Of a DNA stretch of 64,000 nucleotides, positions 1 through 11,852 are shown piece by piece. Source of the DNA: Blepharisma japonicum (lineage: Eukaryota; Ciliophora; Heterotrichea; Heterotrichida; Blepharismidae). The translations under genes were made by a program, and so were the position numbers. The DNA is taken from assembly GCA_949751835.1 (NCBI GenBank), contig CATKHK010000036.1:1-64000 (forward strand), written 5' to 3'. Within the stretch, counting starts at the first letter, position 1. The number at the start of each line of letters is the position of its first letter. The notes beneath the pieces are model-generated. The model did no database searches, had not been told where the DNA came from, and saw only the letters and a list, made by a program, of their open reading frames with translations.

Positions 1-40
1 CACCCTAACACCCTAACACCCTAACACCCTAACACCCTAA
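1..40. repeat. Telomere, five copies of CACCCTAA
   Basis: Five exact tandem copies of the 8-mer CACCCTAA form the C-rich strand of a chromosome end. The same 8-base unit, up to permutation, is the macronuclear telomere repeat of the heterotrichs Stentor and Blepharisma. Unique sequence begins directly at position 41, so this is a true terminus. Confidence 0.97.
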
Positions 41-490
41 AATATTATCTAGCACCTAACAGAAAAAGATCTAAAATTTACACTCAACATAAAAAATACT
101 CAAAATAGTTTTACACAAAATTAGCATAAATATATATGTTAATAAATTTAACTAAAATTATAACAGTATTTTTATATCATGCGTTGCAAAAAATTCTTAG
201 TAAAAATTTCATTTGGCCTATAGGCCATGAAAACAATAATATTCTGATGATCGCTTTGGCTTAAACAAATTTATAGATCAAAATAATATGAAATATATTG
301 AAGTTTCAACATTAAGCGATTAAAATGATGAAGAAGATTCTCATTTGACTACAAAGGAGATAATTGCATCTATCTTAATCTTTGATGAAGCATAATGCAA
401 GTTCTTTGTCAAAATCTTTTATAAGAAATCTTTATCAGCTATTAAAATTATTCATATTAGTAGAATAATAGATTAATTCTTTAAAAATAA
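41..490. other. Subtelomeric spacer with a coding-like + strand frame
   Basis: No conventional ORF is present. On the + strand, the frame through 246-248 (GAT GAT CGC ...) has a protein-like codon pattern rich in Asp, Glu, Ser and Thr, but it contains UAA and UAG codons as well as UGA. It could be a decayed gene whose Gln codons became stops. No homology is recognised. Because reading every stop as sense leaves all frames open, this is only suggestive. Confidence 0.3.
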
Positions 491-3154
491 TTAGATGCTT
501 TCAAATTCGACTATTTTCTCTAATTTTTTGTTAGAGAAGCTAAATTTGTAATAAATATTTTTATCATTTGCTAATCCAACATAAACTGAACCACTGTAGT
601 AAGTTCTGAACTCTTGGCGATATATCATAGGATCTGTGTATCCTATTACGTGCCATGAATATTCATTCTCAAATTCGCTTTCCCATATTTTTCCTTCTCC
701 TCAATCAATTACATACACTCGAGACTGACCTGAAAATAGAGTTTTGCAACCTTGCACCACTAAATTGAGGTTTAATATTGTAAAATAACTATTATCAATG
801 ATGTCGTATCTATAAACCGGTTGGATATCACATCCACATATCAAAATGCTTCCTTTAAATGGCAAGCAAGAGCACAAATAAGCTGGAGCAGGAAGTTGCT
901 CAAGTTTAAATCATAGGTTTGCTGCCAAATCAAACTTTTCAGCAAGTGTGAGAATCCCACCATCATTGTAGCCTCCAAAAATATAAACAAAGCCCTCATA
1001 GTAAACTCCTCCTGCTGAATAGCAAGGCGTCCCAGTTGATAAATCAATATATGTTTGTGATTCGGGATCAATGATCCCAGTCATACCTGATACTGGAATA
1101 TTTCCAAAAATAAATATTTTGAAATCTGGGATTTGTATTATGCAAGCTCCTGAGTTAATGAGATCAGGCATTTCAATAGCCATGCTCGCTTGAGAATTAT
1201 TTTCTGCGTCGTAAATTGTCAGCATTGTTTTATTTGAAAGCCTTGAACTAGTCATATATATTTTCGAATTATTATAAAAACTGAATGCTTTGTCTTTTTC
1301 ATTTACTTTCTCGATATCGAGAATAAATCGATTCTGAATCTCATTGAAATTTGAGAAATATTCCATCCTTGAATTTTTTATATCAGGGTTTAATGCACAT
1401 AGAGCAGAAAATTCTTCATTTAGCATAAGCGAGAAAACATTAGTCTCTAATTCCTTCATTAAACTTTCTTTAAGAGAAAACATTTTATATCTCATCTCGC
1501 TTAGTTCTTCATAAGTGGACAAAGTAAAGGATTTTTGATTTATTTTCATTCAATAATCTCTTAAAATATTACTCAAAGTGCTTTCGTAATTTGTGAGCAT
1601 AATTGTTCTGCGATTTAATTCTGAGAAAATTGAACTGATTTTTGCGAAACTCGCAAATTTGGAATTTATATCTGCCCAAATTTCATAATAAGGGAAATAG
1701 TTATTTCCACTCTTATCTTCAACAGTTGTTTTTCTTGGTAGATCTTCTGCCCTTAAATTTAAATTAATCTCGCTTCTTAATGTATTACATTCTTGCTCTA
1801 TTTCACCTATCCGGTAATTGAATTCCTCAAAAATTTTTATTTGAGTTTTCAGCTTATTATTAAATATTCTTGATTTGCCCTTAATTGCCTTTCTAAAACT
1901 TTTTATCAGCTCTTTCCTGAGATTGTGTAAAATATTAATTTCCTTAATTAAGGTGCCCTTTGTGTCAACAAGCTTTCTTTCGATCTCAATGCTAAATAAT
2001 TCTCAATATTCTTTTGATGATTGAACAGCTGAATCAAGGAATTGCTTTAAATCATTATATTCTTTCTCTGAGTTTTTATTTGAAATGGATATTAAATTGT
2101 TTATTTGAGCTTTATAGTCTTCTAATTTTGTTTTTAAATCTAAATTAAACCCTGATGAGCATTTTTGAGCTGACTCATCGATTTTCTGGCAGAGGTAGTT
2201 TTTGTTCTCTTGCAGTTGAGCCTGATACTCTTCAATTTCTTTAGTGAATTTTTCTAATCGGTCATTTATTTCAGATTTTTGCTCTGACAATTTTACTTCA
2301 TTATTGAGTATTTTATGTTCCAATTTATTGATATTTTCGTAAATAGATGCTATATCTTTATATATAGCTTGAATTTCTTCATCGTTTTTCTGATTATTAA
2401 GTTTTGTTGAAACTTCGTTTGATAAATTAGAGAGGCTGCTTATCCTTTTTTCATGTCCATCAACTATATCAGCTAGTGGAGTTCATTTTCTTATCTCAAT
2501 ATTTTTAATTGATTCTGTTTGCTGGACTGCCATCACCTCAATTCGACTGATTTTTTCTTCAATAAAGTTGAATTGTTCAGATATTTGTGAAAACCTTGGG
2601 CCCAGCTCTAATTGAAATTTTTGCTCAATAATTCTATTTAAAACATTTTCGATATTCTTATCATAGCTCATCATAATTTCAATAATTTCACCATTATCAG
2701 ATAAGCGAGGAATATTTGCTTTAAATCTTTCTAATGCTTCTTCAGGATTCATCACCAAAGTTTCCAGAAAAGGATTAGTATCATGACGTGATATTTTTTC
2801 TGTTTCCAAAATTAATTTAATAATTTCATCAATTTTTTTAAGGTCAAGATTGACCTTATCCAATGCTTGCTTAAGATTTCGCTTTGAGTCTATAAAACTT
2901 ATAGAAAATCGTGCCAAAATATCTTTCTTTTTTTCTTCAATCTTCTCTTTTTCTTTTATTACATAATTAAGGATCACTTCTTTAGTCATTTGATTAATTC
3001 CTATATAAATTGATTGTACATAGTGAGGTATGACTGATGATTCCATATGCACATTGAGATGATCTTTGCACATTAAGATATCAGGCGATACACACTTGCA
3101 AATATACTCAACATTCTTATTGCAACCACTTTCGAAGCAAACTAAATTTTCCAT
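491..3154 (-). CDS. Zinc-motif, coiled-coil, kelch-like protein
   Basis: This is an 887-residue protein if UGA is read as Trp; the stop is UAA. The N-terminus carries the motif shared by the local family, C6-x4-C11-x7-C19-x-C21-x7-C29-x2-H32-x3-H36, which suggests a B-box-like zinc module. A long Lys/Glu-rich coiled coil (about residues 60-560) follows. The last 250 residues hold kelch-like blades, with phrases such as IFIFGN and VYIFGGYNDGG. In-frame UGA codons occur at 911, 1550, 2003 and 2483, with no UAA or UAG between start and stop. It is the first gene from the telomere and is transcribed towards it. Kelch propellers usually bind partner proteins; the actual role is unknown. It is the longest coiled-coil member of the family here. 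Confidence 0.85.
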
Positions 3155-3725
3155 ATTTTAAGATTTACTTATTTTTTGTATAGAAGTCCTTATTTGTAAG
3201 ACTATTAAACTAATAGTTTAAGCTATTAATTATTATAGGTACATGTCATTAAGAAAAAGATATATTTAGAATTTTATTTTTGTATGATCCTCAAAAATTA
3301 ATATCAAAGAATTCCACTTGAAATAGCTGGACTCCCATTTATATCTGATAATTTGATGAAAAGGGATAAGATTTATGGAATATATACAAACCAAACCGTA
3401 AAATCTTGTCCTTCAGACAAAAAATCATTACGATGGGAAAGAAGAAAAGTCAAAAAGCATCAGGTCGGCTATGGAAATCTCGAAGACGGAATTCCAAGAA
3501 TAGGCTATGATTGAAAGTTTCATAAAATAACATCAAAAGTTCATAAGTTTAATTGCCATTGCTGGAGTCCAATAAGATTTACTCCTAATCGAAGAATTAA
3601 AATAGCTTTTAGGGAAGATCTACCAAATTACAAATATGAATATCAATTTGAGTCTTCAGATATATTGTCCTGTAAATGGAAATAAAGTTTCCAAAGATAT
3701 CATTAATAATTTAAATTTTTAAGTT
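2463..3725. repeat. Direct repeat, copy 1 (second copy at 4022-5245)
   Basis: About 1.25 kb, covering the 5' end of the first zinc-kelch gene and the small + strand ORF next to it, recurs at 4022-5245. In the second copy the kelch-gene part is full of indels while the small ORF stays open. Confidence 0.85.
3356..3685 (+). CDS. Small basic protein, copy 1, unknown function
   Basis: 110 codons from ATG to UAA with one in-frame UGA (Trp, in the phrase GYDWKFHK). The protein is basic and aromatic-rich and ends SCKWK. No domain is recognised. The frame is open about 18 codons upstream of this ATG, as far as a UAA near 3295, so an upstream exon or other start is possible. It is divergent from the zinc-kelch gene whose start is at 3154. 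The second copy at 4881 has exactly the same length. TGG here (3563-3565) aligns with TGA there (5088-5090). Conservation of the frame in both copies argues that it is translated. Confidence 0.6.
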
Positions 3726-3778
3726 AATTTTATGCTAAAACTTCATTCTTGCAGAATTTTTTTTAAATATAAAAGAAG

Positions 3779-4000
3779 CATTTTTAAATTGCTTTTTGTA
3801 AGCTTCATTATCATCATTTCTAATTTTAGAAATCCTTACTTAATTTCTAAGCAAAATAATAAACCATAAAATCGTTATCGGATATTTGATTATCAATTCT
3901 TTGAAAGGGATTCATTTTATCTGTAAAAATTTCTTATCTCCTTAAATTGGTTTTTTAAAAAAATAGCATTAGTAGGTCCCTATATTTCATCTTTTCACTA
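3779..4000. repeat. Dispersed repeat, copy 1 (second copy 6228-6450)
   Basis: About 220 bp containing the string GCTTTTTGTAAGCTTCATT recurs at 6228-6450 with scattered differences. It looks like part of an old shared gene tail or spacer; no gene is recognised in it. Confidence 0.7.
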
Positions 4001-4021
4001 ATTTATATTGGACATATGTCA

Positions 4022-4678
4022 CTCACTATTTTAGCTAGTGGACTTCATTTTCTTATCTCAACATTTTTGATGGATTATGTTTGCTTGGCTACCTTCACCT
4101 CAATTTTACTGATTTTTTCATCAATAAAGTTGATATGCTCAGATATTTGTTGAAAATATTGGTCCCAAATGAATTTTTTTCAATAATTCTATTTAAACAT
4201 TTCAATATTCCTGAGTTAGCTCATCATAATTTCGATAATTTGACCATTATCAGAAAAGTGAGGGATATACTTTAAACCTTTCTAATACATCTTCAGGATT
4301 CACCAGCAAATTTCCTAGCAAAGGATTTGTACTGTGGCGTATATTTTTCTGTTTCAAAATTAATTTGATAATTTTGACAATTCTTGCAATGTCAAGATTA
4401 GCCTTATTTTAACGCTTCGTTTTGAATCTATAAAACCTATTAAAAATTGTGTTCTTTTTTCTTTAATTTTCTCATTTTCCTTTATTTTCGTAGTTAAGGA
4501 TTACTTCTTTAGCTATCTGACTTGTTTTTATATATTGATTGTAATGATGAGGTATAATTGCTGATTCCATATGCAAAATGAGATGATCTTTGCAATTTAA
4601 AATATTTGGCGATATACATTTGCATATACACTCAACTTTCTTGTTGCAATTACTTTCAAAGCAAACAAAAATTTCCAT
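4022..4678 (-). pseudogene. Decayed 5' end of a zinc-kelch gene
   Basis: This is a copy of the N-terminal third of the gene at 491-3154. The first 69 codons still read with the Cys/His motif intact, from the ATG at 4678 (MEIFVCFESNCNKK...). After that the frame is lost through many small indels, and no kelch part follows. It lies in the second copy of the 1.25-kb direct repeat. It is a host-gene relic and unlikely to be functional. Confidence 0.8.
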
Positions 4679-4880
4679 ATTTTACCTTTACTTATTTTTT
4701 GCATAGAAATCCTTATTTGTAAGACTATTAAATAATAGTTTAAGCTAGTAAATTATTATAAATTTATATCATTCTGAAAAATATAGTTTTAGAATTTTAT
4801 TTTGCGTGATTTGTCTATAAAATTAATATCGAAGAATTCCACTTGAAATAGCTGGAGTCCCATTTATATCTGATAATTTG

Positions 4881-5210
4881 ATGAAAAGGGATAAGATTTA
4901 TGGAATATATACAAACCAAACCGTAAAATCTTGTATTTCAGACAAAAAATCATTACGATGGGAAGAAAGAAAAGTCAAAAAGCATCAGGTTGGCTATGGA
5001 AATCTCGAAGACGGAATTCCAAGAATAGGCTATGATTGAAAGTTTCATAAAATAACATCAAAAGTTCATAAGTTTGATTATTCTCGCTGAAGTCCAACAA
5101 GATTTACTCCTACTCGAAGAGCTAAAATAGTTTTCAGAGAAGATCTACCAAATTACAAATATGAATATCAACTTGAGTCTTCCGATATATGGTCCTGTAA
5201 ATGGAAATAA
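4881..5210 (+). CDS. Small basic protein, copy 2, unknown function
   Basis: 110 codons, ATG to UAA, the same length as its paralogue at 3356. It uses UGA for Trp twice; the one at 5088-5090 replaces a TGG in copy 1. Most differences are single substitutions, and none adds a UAA, a UAG or an indel, although the flanking kelch fragment in the same repeat has decayed badly. Function is unknown. It has no signal peptide or membrane segment. Confidence 0.6.
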
Positions 5211-5437
5211 GGTTTACAAAATATCATTAATAATTTAAGTTTCTAAAAGCACTCAAAAATTAGCATTTAATATGCTATACAGTTTTAAGTATAATTATTT
5301 TCATCATCAATTCGACTTAAAGTTTATAAAGTAGAAAAATGCTCCTCTAATACGAATCTGATTAAACCTTCTTTAACATATTAATACTTTTCCAAAAAGG
5401 CTTATTTTAGGACATTTAGCCCCATTATGAAAAATAA

Positions 5438-6135
5438 ATGGAGCAAAATAGCAGCACAATTATCTTAATCTTTAGAAGAATCTCAGAATTTCTCGATCCT
5501 TCTGATTCTTTTAAGTTACTTTCCCTAAACAAGAATTTTACCATCAACTTCCAAAAATGGAATGATATAACAATCTATCAATTCATATTTTTCACAAAAT
5601 CTTCAATATCCCATTTAAACAAGTTTTCAATGAATCATTGGTCTTTTCTCCATTATCTTCTTTTTCTCATGACACAACTTATGAAAAAATCTACAATTTC
5701 GTCAAACATTCCTATAACTTAATAAAAGATTCAGATAAAGACTTAATCAATTTTTTTTCTAATCCAAACTTTTATAAATCGGTGAGAAAAGATATTAATC
5801 TTCCAAACCTTGACAGAAATATGCTTTTAATTGTAGGCTGCCCTATGAAAACGCATATTAGTGACATTATAGTTGACCTGAGCAAAGCAGAGAGCCTCTT
5901 AGAAAAGGAATTTTTGAAAACACAAAGACGACATTGAAATTGAAGAGGAAGTCGAAAGTGTTATTTTATTGCAAAAAAAATCATAGGGTCTGAATATAAG
6001 ACCATTTCTTTAACTTTATTGTGTTCAAACAGGAGGTATTCAAGGGATTTCGATAGAAATATTAATGGGCCACTTTTTGCAAGGCTTTTTGATATTTCTG
6101 CATATCCTGATTTGGTCTTGGATAATTTAATGTAA
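5438..6135 (+). pseudogene. F-box-like protein gene with one frameshift
   Basis: The first frame starts at ATG 5438, and residues 10-30 resemble an F-box core (ISEFLDPSDSFKLLSLNKNF). Near 5590 the coding signal moves to another frame, which then runs open with two UGA-Trp codons to UAA at 6133-6135. No GT...AG pair of suitable length lies at the switch, so a tiny intron does not explain it. A run of T at the switch could also be a sequencing slip. Without the break the protein would be about 230 residues. F-box proteins are SCF ubiquitin-ligase adaptors; that role is inferred from one weak motif. Confidence 0.45.
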
Positions 6136-6940
6136 TTAATCTGCTAATTAAAATAATTCATTTATAATACTAAGTTAAGTTTTATATTACAACTTTATTC
6201 TTGGGTACTAATTCAATTTATCGGAAAGTAACATTTTTAAAATAGCTTTTTGTAAGCTTCATTGCCATCACTTCGAATTTTAGAATCCTAACTTAATTTC
6301 TGAGAAAATAATAAAATCATGATTTCGTTACTGGATATTTGATTGCAAATACTTATGAGGGATTCATTTTTATATGTAAAAATTTCTTATCTTCTTAAAT
6401 TAGTTTTGCATTAAGGAGTTCTTATATTTCATCTTTGCTGCTATCTCATAGTCTTTTACTTCGTTTCGATATTTTAATTTTTATTTTAATATTCAATATG
6501 AATTGAATAATTATATCTTCATCTATATGCAATTCTTCTAGGAAAATATTTGAACTGAGAATCATTTGGTATTTTTATATTAAACATATTTAGATTAGGA
6601 TTGAATAATTTGCATTCTTTTTGCGTAAAATAAAATTTGTTATTTTCTTCAAAATCATTTATCGAAAAAAAGTATTCTGAAAGATTACGATTAATATATG
6701 AAATTTTAAAGAAAAGCTTTAATTTAAAGCATACAGATTATGCAATGGCTTCAAAGTCCATTTTATAGTTATCGAAAAGATTCATCTACTAGAAATTAAT
6801 TATTTTAACTACAAACATTTAATGGACTGGTTCTTCAGAGTAAAATAAATCAAAAAATTATAAGGCTCAGAATTTTAAGCAATTTAATTGAGAAAAAACG
6901 AAGCATATAAGACTGATATTTTATAATATTTAATTAGATT
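6136..6940. other. Spacer with repeat and a minus-strand coding relic
   Basis: Positions 6228-6450 repeat 3779-4000. On the minus strand, 6790 down to about 6480 reads as a protein-like frame beginning MDFEAIA with one UAA early on. It may be the decayed 3' part of the WD40 relic at 6941-8354. No intact gene is seen. Confidence 0.45.
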
Positions 6941-8354
6941 CTACAAAGATCTCTTACCATACACATTTGAAGACCAAGCCAAACTGAATATTTTGGATAA
7001 ATCTTTTTCATCGTCCCAAGCTTTCTCAAAGATGCAAATATATAGTTTAAATAGCTTCATCGTCTCATCCCCTCCAGTTCCTATAAACTTTCCACAAGGC
7101 GAAATGCATAAAGATTTGATAAATCCGCAATGCGTATGAATTTCACCTATTTTGCTTATCAATGATGCTCCTCAATTGAATAAATCCATTTCTGGCACCT
7201 ATAAAGATAAATATCCCACTTGGAGAATAATATATAGAAGTTATGAAATCTTAGCAAGAGCTATATGCTATAGGCAACCATATTGATTTATCAGTGACTG
7301 AAGGTACGATAAATTAATCATTTACCTCGCTATTATCAGTTAGGGAGCCGAATCAATTTCAAATATTAAATAATATGTCGATTTTTCAATAGAAAATTAC
7401 TAGACATTGGAATTGCCAGGCTAATAGTTTGATTCTTATGGGAATCCATATGAATACAAATTTTTATTATAGGAAATTCGCATCTGGGGTAAGTGATTTT
7501 TTGATTTTCTAGAATTGTATTTTCGAGATTGCAGCAATAAAATCGCGAATTTGTAAAACTCACATAAGCCATGTTGCTTCCTTCAAAATTTGTCCTGAAA
7601 AACATTGAACATTCACATTGCTGAAATCTTTTTCATAAAATGCATATTGTGATTTAATTGAATTAGCTGCTGCCTGGACTAAATCAGGATTATTTCTTGA
7701 TAACAAAACAATCTGATATGAAAGATCAATATAGTTGTCAGGCATATGATTTAGTATATACTTGAAAAGATGAATACTTGGGTGAAAACTGTGCTGGTTT
7801 AAATAACTTTCTTTTGTATGTTTATTGTAGTTTCCAATTTCCCTATAATTTTTTGCTTATGCATATTGATATAATTCCATGGCCTCAAAAGGACTCGAAA
7901 TTTAGCAGCCATTTTTCTCAATCCATGAGGACTTTTAATTTTTTTTGCTAAAATTAAAGAATTATTTCCGTCATTTTTATCATTTTTCATTTTTTCTTCG
8001 TAACAAATTTTTATAGATAGTTAGCAACTTGCATTTTTTTCTGATCTAAATTATATTCAATTTTAATTGCTAGAATATTAGTTTTAGATTCACAGTCTTT
8101 GCGATTTCCTCTTCTAGGTAATCTCTGACTTCCAATTCCTTTTGTTTTATTGCATATATTGTGTAAATTTTATTGAAGACTGAAATTTGATCATCCAGAT
8201 AAAAAAAATCAATTACTTTGGGATAAACTAATTCCAAAGTGGAATCTATTTCAAGGATATGATTGATAAGATGAACTTTGCAGTACGTTTTATATGAGCA
8301 ATAGCAAGAATATGATGGATTCATTTGATTTAGGCATCCCTTTTAAGAGCAATT
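6941..8354 (-). pseudogene. Relic of zinc, pentapeptide and WD40 repeat gene, copy 1
   Basis: Several minus-strand fragments follow one another in the order of one gene. Near 8350-8270 there is a Cys/His motif like that of the neighbours. Near 7745-7560 is a helical segment (DLSYQIVLLSRNNPDL). At 7605-7480 are pentapeptide-type residues (ANMAYVSFTNSRFYCCNLEN-like). At 7250-6941 are WD40 phrases (SLCISPCGKFIGTGGDETMKLF). Frames change between the pieces. UAA at 8343-8345 stands where the second copy has CAA (14627-14629). Copy 2 lies at 13500-14637. The pentapeptide plus WD40 pairing suggests a signalling or scaffold protein; this copy is dead. Confidence 0.7.
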
Positions 8355-9007
8355 CATTTAATATTAAAATATTTTTAAAATAGGGCTTCTTTGGATTTAT
8401 TTTTATTATTATTTTTATTGAAATTTAACTTATGAATGTTATCACATATACTAAAAAATCTTGAATAATTCAAGGAAAATATTAATTGAGAAAAAATAGC
8501 TCAAAATAACTCACCAATTTTAAAATATTGTTTAACTATATTTATAAAAGTAAATTAAATATAGGGAAATAAAGCAATCTTGATCACTCAGGAGGGCTGT
8601 TTGGGTTTCTAACACCATAACACACAAAATGAAAGAGTCTAAATATTGAAAAGAAATCGATAATTATTTTTACTCAAAATCTATATATAAATTAATTTTT
8701 AAAACTACTTTGAAAATTTCACTGGTCTCTTTCTTCATAAATATATTTTTCTCTCCAGAAACCCCTATAGTCAAAATAGAGTAGCTATAAATCATTTGTC
8801 TCTTGGTTGCGATATTTGAAATTTAATGTCTTCTAATTTAGGGAAATATTCAATTATTCATCAAATCAATGCCTGTTCTCTTCTCGCTATGTTAGGATTA
8901 TTTCAAATTTGATATAAGAAAAATATTAGCGGCCTGTTTATTTAATATCAACAAAATCAGTCTCTATTTACAATTCTGATATAAAATTACTTAACAATAT
9001 AATTTAA
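8355..9007. other. AT-rich spacer and 5' flank of the zinc-kelch gene
   Basis: No gene is seen. The last 230 bases (about 8780-9007) are repeated before the paralogue at about 14770-15004, including the string CCTGTTTATTTAATATCAAC. This shared flank probably contains the promoter. The segment 8520-8780 is present only in unit 1. Confidence 0.6.
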
Positions 9008-10975
9008 ATGGAAAGATGCTCTTTTCCTAACTGCAAAGCAAAAGCTTTGCATTATTGCTTATGCAGTCTTTCTAAAATTTTAATTTGTGCCGAACATGTT
9101 CAAGCTCACATGAATGATGAATCCAAATGCCATGCATTAAAAAATATATATGGGAAGCCTAATGCTGGTGCTAAAGATGAAATATTAGAATATATTAAGA
9201 ATGAAAAGGGAAGAGCCGAAGAGTTTGAGAAAAATCTACCGGGAAATCGTTCGAAGAAAAGCAGCTCGGAAGTTAAAATCATGAATCATATTTTATTTCT
9301 TGACAACCTTAAAGAAAAAATTCAAAAAACTGAAAGAATTTCAGAATTCGAAGAAGATGCAGACATCAAATTATTACGGCTGGCCCCTAAAACAGCATTA
9401 AAAAAATTTAAGAAAAGAATTCCAAAGTTGATTGATAAAGAGTTCATCGCTGAAATGTTAAGAATTAATAATATGAAGATAGCAGAAGATAATGATAGAA
9501 ATTTTGGCGAAATAAAATATATGCTTTCTGAAATAAAGTCAGAAATCCAAAATAAATTTATACACATAAATGAAGTTCTTGAAGAACGAATAAATAATTT
9601 CGCACCAATTCCTGAGCAAATAGTAAGAGCTTCCCCAGAGCAAAGCTTTATGTCTTTTCAAGAGAAGGACGAAGCCCTAAGCAAAAGGAATAATATTATA
9701 AAGGATTTGGAATATGATGAAATAAATAAATTAGAGATACTAAAATCAAAAGTGGATAATGCTAACGATGAAGTGAAAAATTTTCCATATTGCACTTGCT
9801 GCGAATATGAAACACTCCAGGGCCGGTTGGAAAACTTAGTGCCTAGAATAGAGAAAATAAAGAAAAAATTTCAAAAAATCAAAATTGCAAGTGAAAATAA
9901 AACAATGTACAAAAACAGCTTTGATGTCAATAATAGCTTTCAAAATCTTGAAAAGCTTTATACCGACCTTCAATTGAATTTTAATCAAATTTTGGAAAAC
10001 ATAAATAATTCCATTGTAAACTGTAAATATTTATTCATAACTGACCAAGATTTTATAAATAGAAAATCAAGACTTACAAAATTAGACACTAGTGCCAATA
10101 AAATTAAGCAAAACTATATAGAAAATATTGGAATTCCGCTGAGCTCTCTAACATGCACAATTCCCTACTCAGATAATGAATTAATATGTATTAATGGGTT
10201 TGTTTGCTTCGGAAACTCAAACTCAGGGTATTCTTGTATTATAGATACTAAAACTAGCCAGGAAACTCAAGCGTTGAGTCCTTTTACACCATCAAAATGA
10301 GTAGGTGGGATTAAATATAAACATGACATTTTTCTCTTTGGTGGAACAGCTGGACCTACTGATGCATGAAAATATAATAACATAGAAAAGAGCTGGAGGC
10401 GCTTAAGTTCCCTCCCTGAGGGTGCTGAAAGATGTTCATGTGATATCTGGAAAGATTCTATTTTAATTTGTGGTACTGGACATAATAGTATCTGGAAATA
10501 TATAATTGCAGAAGATAGATATGAAAAAATAGACGTAGGGAATGAAAATATGCTTAATTCAGATGCCAAAAAAATCTTATTTGTTTCGAAGCAGACCATT
10601 TATTTAATGGAGTGGAGTGGTAGGCTATTCATTAGTGATAGAAATGATGAAACTAAATGGCACATGGTGAGGCGAGATACTTTAGAGAATTTTTATAGAG
10701 CATATAAAAGCTTTCACAACGGAAAAGTGTATATAGGCTTGGTGCTTTATGATGACATAGAAAAGCATGATGCTTTCTACTATTATTGCTTTAACGATGA
10801 GGAGCAAAAACTTGAAAAGATGAATGAGTTGACAGTTCCAGACGATTTTAATAAGTCTTTTCAAGGTTATGGCAAGGAGGCTTTAGGGAAATGGCAAAAA
10901 ATTTATAATAGCATTAAATCACGAGATTTGGGAGCTTCACGAATTGATGTACTAAAATGTGGCAAAAAAGCATAA
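9008..10975 (+). CDS. Zinc-motif, coiled-coil, kelch-like protein (intact copy)
   Basis: 655 residues, ATG to UAA. The Cys/His motif is at C4, C9, C17, C19, C27, H30 and H34. A Lys/Glu-rich helical region runs to about residue 370. There is a possible extra Cys cluster (FPYCTCCEYE) near residue 262. Kelch-like blades fill the rest, with IFLFGGTAGPTDAW, where the Trp is UGA, and SWRRLSSLPEGAERC. UGA codons at 10298 and 10367 lie inside the kelch part. The acidic protein gene starts 96 bases downstream in the same direction. Its paralogue at 15005 is broken. It is probably a cytoplasmic scaffold or adaptor; no enzyme motif is visible. Confidence 0.85.
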
Positions 10976-11071
10976 TTTGAGGTAAGGTTCTCATACGACG
11001 AGTTTTTATACTTGCAATATGGCTATTTGTAAAATATTTTTTATCTAAATCATTAAATAATTAAAAGTATA

Positions 11072-11803
11072 ATGCAAGCAGATATTGAAAATCTTTTAGA
11101 CGAGAGCAAGGATCTTTTGACATCTTGTGCGAAGACTATATATGATAAACTTGCTAGTGAAGGTGTTGTTGAATTTAAAAATAAAAATCATTGGCTTCGT
11201 GCTATCTGTGAAGTCCTGAATCAGCAAAATATTTCAATACTTTATGAAGAATCAAACATAGATGCAATTTTTGACAAGAATTATAAAGAAGGCAATTGGA
11301 GTTTTGATGATTTTTTAAATTCAATAGTAGATATTCTTGGCATGCTACTAAACAAAAGCAAATCAAATGTTCAATTACAAATAGAAAATCCAGAAATTAC
11401 AGAACCAAAAATAAATATAGATGAGACACCTAGCAGCTATAAAGGTATAGAAACTCCTTCGCAAGGAAACTTTGAGTATCAGGAAATATCAAATGAGCCT
11501 TCAAATGTATTTGAAGCAGAGAATTTTGACGAAATTGAAAATCCAGATGAGTTAAAAGCTTCATCATATCAAGATAAAGAAAAGATAAACCAAAATACTG
11601 AGGCTGTAATAAAAATTAAAAAATATCTGGATGATACTGGATTATATTCTGCTTTTCAATTGATTTTCGCTGAAATATTATCAAGGAAAATAGAGCCAAA
11701 TGATGCTTTTTCATATGCTGCTACACGACTCAGGCAAATTGGAAAAGAAGTTTCACATTTGCTGCCTCAAGAATATACAGCAGAAAAAACAATTGAATCA
11801 TAA
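11072..11803 (+). CDS. Acidic protein with Dpy-30/RIIa-like C-terminus, copy 1
   Basis: 243 residues with no in-frame UGA. The first 80 residues look helical, the middle (about 95-170) is acidic and probably disordered (Glu, Pro, Ser, Asn), and the last 55 form two likely helices (TGLYSAFQLIFAEILSRKIEPNDAFSYAATRLRQ region). That end recalls the Dpy-30/RIIa dimerisation motif, in which a Pro-containing turn precedes a Phe-Ala helix, but the match is weak. The gene sits between the zinc-kelch gene and the convergent U-box-kelch locus. Both duplicated copies are intact and nearly identical, unlike their neighbours, which suggests selection or a very recent exchange. Function unknown. Confidence 0.75.
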   Translation: MQADIENLLDESKDLLTSCAKTIYDKLASEGVVEFKNKNHWLRAICEVLNQQNISILYEESNIDAIFDKNYKEGNWSFDDFLNSIVDILGMLLNKSKSNVQLQIENPEITEPKINIDETPSSYKGIETPSQGNFEYQEISNEPSNVFEAENFDEIENPDELKASSYQDKEKINQNTEAVIKIKKYLDDTGLYSAFQLIFAEILSRKIEPNDAFSYAATRLRQIGKEVSHLLPQEYTAEKTIES

Positions 11804-11852
11804 ATTTCTACAAATTTTATGTAAATTTACTATTTATACTTAAAACAGCATT

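Larger units (their letters stand above)
4022..5245. repeat. Direct repeat, copy 2 (first copy at 2463-3725)
   Basis: Second copy of the 1.25-kb block. The right edge lies in the shared string ATATCATTAATAATTTAA, just after the small ORF, and the left edge in the string AGCTAGTGGA. Confidence 0.85.

Noticed and set aside
5570-5640. Programmed frameshift or tiny intron in the F-box-like gene
   Set aside because: No GT...AG of fitting length exists at the switch and there is no Euplotes-like AAA-TAA slippery site; a plain one-base indel or sequencing slip is simpler.
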